A DNA stretch of 5,088 nt. Origin: an uncultured Acidobacteriota bacterium (GTDB taxonomy: Bacteria; Acidobacteriota; Blastocatellia; RBC074). The stretch is taken from contig CALBSU010000791.1 of the NCBI GenBank assembly GCA_937967285.1, forward strand, positions 1-5,088. Direction: 5' to 3'. The notes under the pieces are model-generated. The model was not told where the DNA came from. It saw only the letters and a list, made by a program, of their open reading frames with translations, and did no database searches. Shown here in pieces: positions 1 to 5,088 of the stretch (position 1 is the stretch's first letter; the number at the start of each line of letters is the position of its first letter). The position numbers and the translations under genes are program-made.

Positions 1-66
1 GTGGCTGAAGGCGTCGGCCGGCTGGTCCGCGGCATTTCGGAGTGCGGCGCCCGTGGGCGCCGCTGA
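1..66 (+). CDS. Possible 3' end of an upstream gene (partial)
   Basis: Frame 1 is open from the left edge to a TGA at 64-66, giving a tail that starts VAEGVGRLVRGI and then runs through the first repeat copy (SECGARGRR). The first dozen codons mostly end in G or C, as in the real genes here, and the peptide resembles an amphipathic C-terminal helix. If real, the repeat array has supplied this gene's last codons and its stop. The fragment is too short to assign a family. An aminotransferase would be a natural partner for the omega-amidase downstream, but nothing in these 22 codons proves it. It could also be plain intergenic DNA that happens to be open. Confidence 0.3.
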   Translation: MAEGVGRLVRGISECGARGRR

Positions 67-306
67 TATAGGAGTGCGGCGCCCGAGGGCGTCGCTGATA
101 TAGGAGTGCGGCGCCCGTGGGCGCCGCTGTATATTGGGAATGTGGCGTCCGTAAGCGCCGCTGTATATTGGGAGTGCGGTGTCCGTAAGCGCCGCTGTAT
201 ATTTGGAGTGCGGTGTCCGTAAGCGCCGCTGTATATTTGGAGTGCGGCGCCCGTAAGCGCCGCTGTATATTGGGAGCGCGGCGCCCGTAAGCGCCGCTTT
301 ATATGA
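39..306 (+). repeat. Tandem array of eight 32-34 bp palindromic (hairpin) repeats
   Basis: Eight head-to-tail units begin at 39, 71, 103, 137, 171, 205, 239 and 273. Each starts GGAGTGCGG or a close variant, continues with a GC-rich inverted repeat, and ends in an AT-rich tail. Units 1-2 are 32 bases with tail CTGATATA. Units 3-8 are 34 bases with tail CTGTATATTG/T, or CTTTATATGA in unit 8. The palindrome is GCGGCGCCC-GT-GGGCGCCGC in units 1 and 3 (9-bp arms). In units 4-8 it becomes a 7-bp stem with a six-base loop CCGTAA. All arm changes are C to T and leave G-U pairs if read as + strand RNA. There are no unique spacers, so this is not CRISPR. It resembles REP-like intergenic palindromes; no transposase is present. 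The array ends one base before the next start codon. Confidence 0.95.
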
Positions 307-307
307 T

Positions 308-1081
308 ATGAATACACTGATCCTACAACTCGACATCGCCTGGGAGAACAAGTCTGCCAATCACGCCCGTGTGCTGGAAATGCTCGATGCGGCGAAACCC
401 GAGCCTGAGACTCTGGTCGTCCTGCCCGAGATGTTCGCCACCGGCTTCAGCATGAACGTCCCGGCGGTCCATGACTCTGAGACGCATGAGACTGAACGAT
501 TTCTCGCGAAAACGGCCGCCGACTACCGGATCAACCTGGTCGCCGGCCTGGTTACGCTCGGCGATCAGGGGAAGGGTTTCAATCAGTCAATTGTCCTCAG
601 ACCCGACGGCTCAGAAGCTGCGCGGTATTCGAAGCTCCATCCCTTCACACTCGGCGGAGAGCTCGATAATTATCATCGCGGCGAAGACGTCGTGATCGTC
701 GATTGCGGCGAGTTCATCCTCTCGCCCTTCATTTGCTACGATCTGCGCTTCCCGGAGATCTTCCGCCGCGCGGTCGTTCGCGGCGCCAACCTCTTCACCG
801 TCATCGCCAACTGGCCCGTCGCGCGCGTCGAACACTGGACCACGCTGCTCAAGGCCAGGGCGATCGAGAATCAGGCCTGGGTCATCGGCGTCAACCGCGC
901 CGGCCGCGACCCGTTCCTCGAATACCCCGGCGCCAGCATGATCGTCGACCCGTTAGGACGCGTCATCGCCCAGCTCGGTCCGGGCGAGTCCTCTATGTCC
1001 GCTGAAATCGCCATCGACGATCTGACAACAATCAGGCAAAATCTGCCATTCCTCGCTGATATCCGTGCAGAATTCCTCTGA
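308..1081 (+). CDS. Carbon-nitrogen hydrolase, omega-amidase (YafV/Nit2-like)
   Basis: A 257-residue cytosolic amidase of the nitrilase superfamily. The catalytic triad is visible: Glu41 in LPEMF, Lys109 in YSKLHPF and Cys143 in ICYDLRFPE, with the second conserved Glu at 118. ANWP (167-170) and LLKARAIENQAWVIGVNRAG (180-199) are the signature of the YafV/Nit2 branch, whose known members hydrolyse 2-oxoglutaramate and 2-oxosuccinamate, the by-products of glutamine or asparagine transamination, often alongside methionine salvage. The length is typical and no key residue is missing. ATG 308 is chosen because an in-frame TAA at 254-256 closes the frame upstream, no ATG, GTG or TTG lies between, and the first beta strand (TLILQLDIAWE) starts at residue 3. 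No Shine-Dalgarno precedes it; the upstream bases belong to the last hairpin repeat. The exact substrate is inferred from family, not shown. Related nitrilase-fold deamidases are less likely given ANWP. Confidence 0.93.
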   Translation: MNTLILQLDIAWENKSANHARVLEMLDAAKPEPETLVVLPEMFATGFSMNVPAVHDSETHETERFLAKTAADYRINLVAGLVTLGDQGKGFNQSIVLRPDGSEAARYSKLHPFTLGGELDNYHRGEDVVIVDCGEFILSPFICYDLRFPEIFRRAVVRGANLFTVIANWPVARVEHWTTLLKARAIENQAWVIGVNRAGRDPFLEYPGASMIVDPLGRVIAQLGPGESSMSAEIAIDDLTTIRQNLPFLADIRAEFL

Positions 1082-1151
1082 TCAATGAATATGGCTGTTG
1101 TTCGATCATGTGAATCAAAATCGGTGATTGATAATTTTTAACGAATTCATG

Positions 1152-1181
1152 TTGTCAGCGGGAGAAAGACTGGTTTATACT
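1152..1181 (+). promoter_or_regulatory. Sigma70-type promoter for the DUF11 gene
   Basis: TTGTCA at 1152-1157 (5 of 6 to the -35 consensus) and TATACT at 1176-1181 (5 of 6 to the -10) are separated by 18 bases in an AT-rich stretch. The predicted start of transcription is near 1187-1190. The promoter faces the DUF11 gene and lies downstream of the amidase stop, which suggests separate transcription. It is a sequence match only; group-specific promoter preferences are unknown. Confidence 0.6.
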
Positions 1182-1188
1182 CCGCATT

Positions 1189-1201
1189 GTAATTGCATTA
1201 C
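1189..1201. promoter_or_regulatory. Perfect inverted repeat at the predicted transcription start (operator candidate)
   Basis: GTAAT-TGC-ATTAC is a perfect dyad with a three-base centre, starting seven bases after the -10 box. A repressor dimer bound here would cover the start of transcription. The arms are only 5 bp and AT-rich, so chance occurrence is possible, and no known regulator consensus was recognised. Confidence 0.3.
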
Positions 1202-1202
1202 C

Positions 1203-1224
1203 TCACCTCAGTAATTCTGAGTGA
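1203..1224 (+). other. Hairpin near the 5' end of the putative leader
   Basis: CTCAG (1207-1211) and CTGAG (1217-1221) pair around the loop TAATT. After a single bulged C at 1206, TCA (1203-1205) pairs with TGA (1222-1224), giving 8 bp in all. It would lie about 15 nt from the predicted RNA 5' end, a position where stems often protect transcripts from decay. The T6 run at 1243-1248 is too far from the stem to make this a terminator. Confidence 0.4.
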
Positions 1225-1357
1225 ATGCGATTGCAACCGAGATTTTTTCGATGCGAACTCAGGACCGCTTGACCGGGCAAATTTACCGGCGTTGTCGGCT
1301 GTCTGATTGAACTGACCTCTCACTGGATCGACTTTTGTTTCCGTTGACCTCATCAAC

Positions 1358-1382
1358 TGCGGAACATTGTCGGCTTTCCGCA
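1358..1382 (+). other. Hairpin in the putative leader
   Basis: TGCGGAA (1358-1364) and TTCCGCA (1376-1382) form a perfect 7-bp stem around an 11-base loop. The loop carries most of TTGTCGGCT (1367-1375), a 9-mer that also occurs upstream at 1292-1300. No T tract follows, so it is not a terminator. Its function is unknown. Confidence 0.4.
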
Positions 1383-1519
1383 TGTTCACAGACACTGGCT
1401 GATCAAGCCGCTTCCCCGGAATCAAATCATCTGCATAGAAAATCCTGTTACGGCCCGTATGCCGTCCTGCAGCCGGATCCCGAGTTCCCGAGATTTGTTT
1501 TTGAACCCATACTCTCTGA

Positions 1520-1550
1520 TTGAGATGGGATTTAGACGGTTAAAGATTAT
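1520..1550 (+). promoter_or_regulatory. Weaker alternative promoter close to the DUF11 gene
   Basis: TTGAGA (1520-1525, 5 of 6) and GATTAT (1545-1550, 4 of 6) are 19 bases apart. Use of this site would give a leader of about 70 nt instead of about 440. Both the -10 match and the spacing are poorer than at 1152-1181. Confidence 0.2.
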
Positions 1551-1561
1551 CGCCGGAAACC

Positions 1562-1615
1562 ATGGTGCGAACCGGATGGAGGAAGTTTATTTCCTCTCGC
1601 CTATCAAGCATTTAG
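1562..1615 (+). other. Possible 17-codon upstream ORF ending in the Shine-Dalgarno
   Basis: ATG at 1562 opens 17 codons (MVRTGWRKFISSRLSSI) closed by TAG at 1613-1615. The stop overlaps the first two bases of the AGGAG ribosome site of the DUF11 gene. The peptide is short, basic and partly hydrophobic. No strong ribosome site precedes it (CCGGAAACC only), so translation is doubtful. If translated, a ribosome terminating here would sit on the downstream ribosome site and could couple or block its use. Confidence 0.2.
1578..1597 (+). other. Small hairpin just upstream of the DUF11 ribosome site
   Basis: GAGGAA (1579-1584) pairs with TTCCTC (1591-1596) around GTTTAT, with a possible G-T closing pair at 1578/1597. 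TCCT in the right arm (1592-1595) could alternatively pair with AGGA of the ribosome site (1614-1617), but only over four bases, so a switching role is speculative. Confidence 0.3.
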
Positions 1616-1618
1616 GAG
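1614..1618 (+). promoter_or_regulatory. Strong Shine-Dalgarno for the DUF11 gene
   Basis: AGGAG lies seven bases before ATG 1626, near-ideal spacing. It fixes the start of the long repeat gene and contrasts with the amidase gene, which has no such site. Confidence 0.85.
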
Positions 1619-1625
1619 ATCTTCA

Positions 1626-5088
<3,463 letters not shown>

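Larger units (their letters stand above)
1082..1625 (+). other. Gene-free region, mostly the putative long leader of the DUF11 gene
   Basis: These 544 bases hold no frame with a credible start, ribosome site and protein-like composition. The first part (about 1082-1200) is AT-rich and contains the promoter. The rest contains several short inverted repeats and ends in the ribosome site at 1614-1618. If transcription starts near 1188, the untranslated leader is about 440 nt, unusually long for a bacterial gene. No known riboswitch or T-box consensus was recognised. A clear intrinsic terminator for the amidase gene is also absent: the only candidate is a 5-bp AT-rich stem (1113-1129) before a T5 run. 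Confidence 0.7.

Noticed and set aside
131..271. Series of promoters from the repeated TATATT boxes
   Set aside because: Each box matches a -10, but no -35-like hexamer lies at 16-19 bases upstream in any unit; the upstream bases are the GC-rich stem.
39..306. CRISPR array
   Set aside because: The units are directly adjacent and differ only by point changes; there are no unique spacers and no cas genes.
1113..1140. Intrinsic terminator after the amidase gene
   Set aside because: AATCA/TGATT is only a 5-bp AT-rich stem and the T5 run starts several bases later; too weak to call.
1207..1248. Attenuator-type terminator (stem plus T6)
   Set aside because: The T6 run at 1243-1248 is about 20 bases after the stem, so it cannot act as an intrinsic terminator with it.
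1335..1523. 62-codon ORF in the leader
   Set aside because: It starts at TTG without a ribosome site, and its composition is unlike a protein.

Overview
This 5,088-base window reads almost entirely on the + strand. It carries a moderately GC-rich bacterial chromosome segment with two recognisable protein genes. No tRNA, rRNA, CRISPR array, transposase or other mobile-element gene was seen. The mix of a GC-rich palindromic repeat array between genes, a YafV-type omega-amidase and a long secreted protein built of DUF11 repeats fits an environmental Gram-negative-type bacterium. Acidobacteriota (Blastocatellia-like) is my best guess, with Planctomycetota or a related phylum as alternatives. This is inference from style only; no taxonomic marker is present.

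Layout. Positions 1-66 may hold the last codons of an upstream gene whose stop lies inside the first repeat. Positions 39-306 are eight head-to-tail copies of a 32-34 base unit, each able to fold into a GC-rich hairpin. The array ends one base before the start codon of the first complete gene (308-1081), a 257-residue carbon-nitrogen hydrolase with an intact Glu-Lys-Cys triad. Positions 1082-1625 contain no convincing gene. They do contain a good sigma70-type promoter (TTGTCA-18-TATACT), a perfect short inverted repeat at the predicted transcription start, several hairpins and finally a strong Shine-Dalgarno. Together these imply an untranslated leader of roughly 440 nt for the next gene.

From 1626 to the right edge runs one uninterrupted reading frame of 1,154 codons with no stop inside the window. 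It encodes an exported protein with a signal peptide, a divergent acidic N-terminal Ig-like unit, a Gly7 hinge, five complete DUF11 (B_ant_repeat) modules and the beginning of a sixth. All seven units carry a pair of cysteines at the equivalent position.

The two genes do not look functionally linked. The amidase is cytosolic repair or salvage metabolism, while the repeat protein is secreted or on the cell surface and has its own promoter. The most unusual items are the hairpin array abutting a start codon that lacks a Shine-Dalgarno, the long structured leader of the repeat protein, and the Cys-paired modules. No clearly new multi-gene system is visible.
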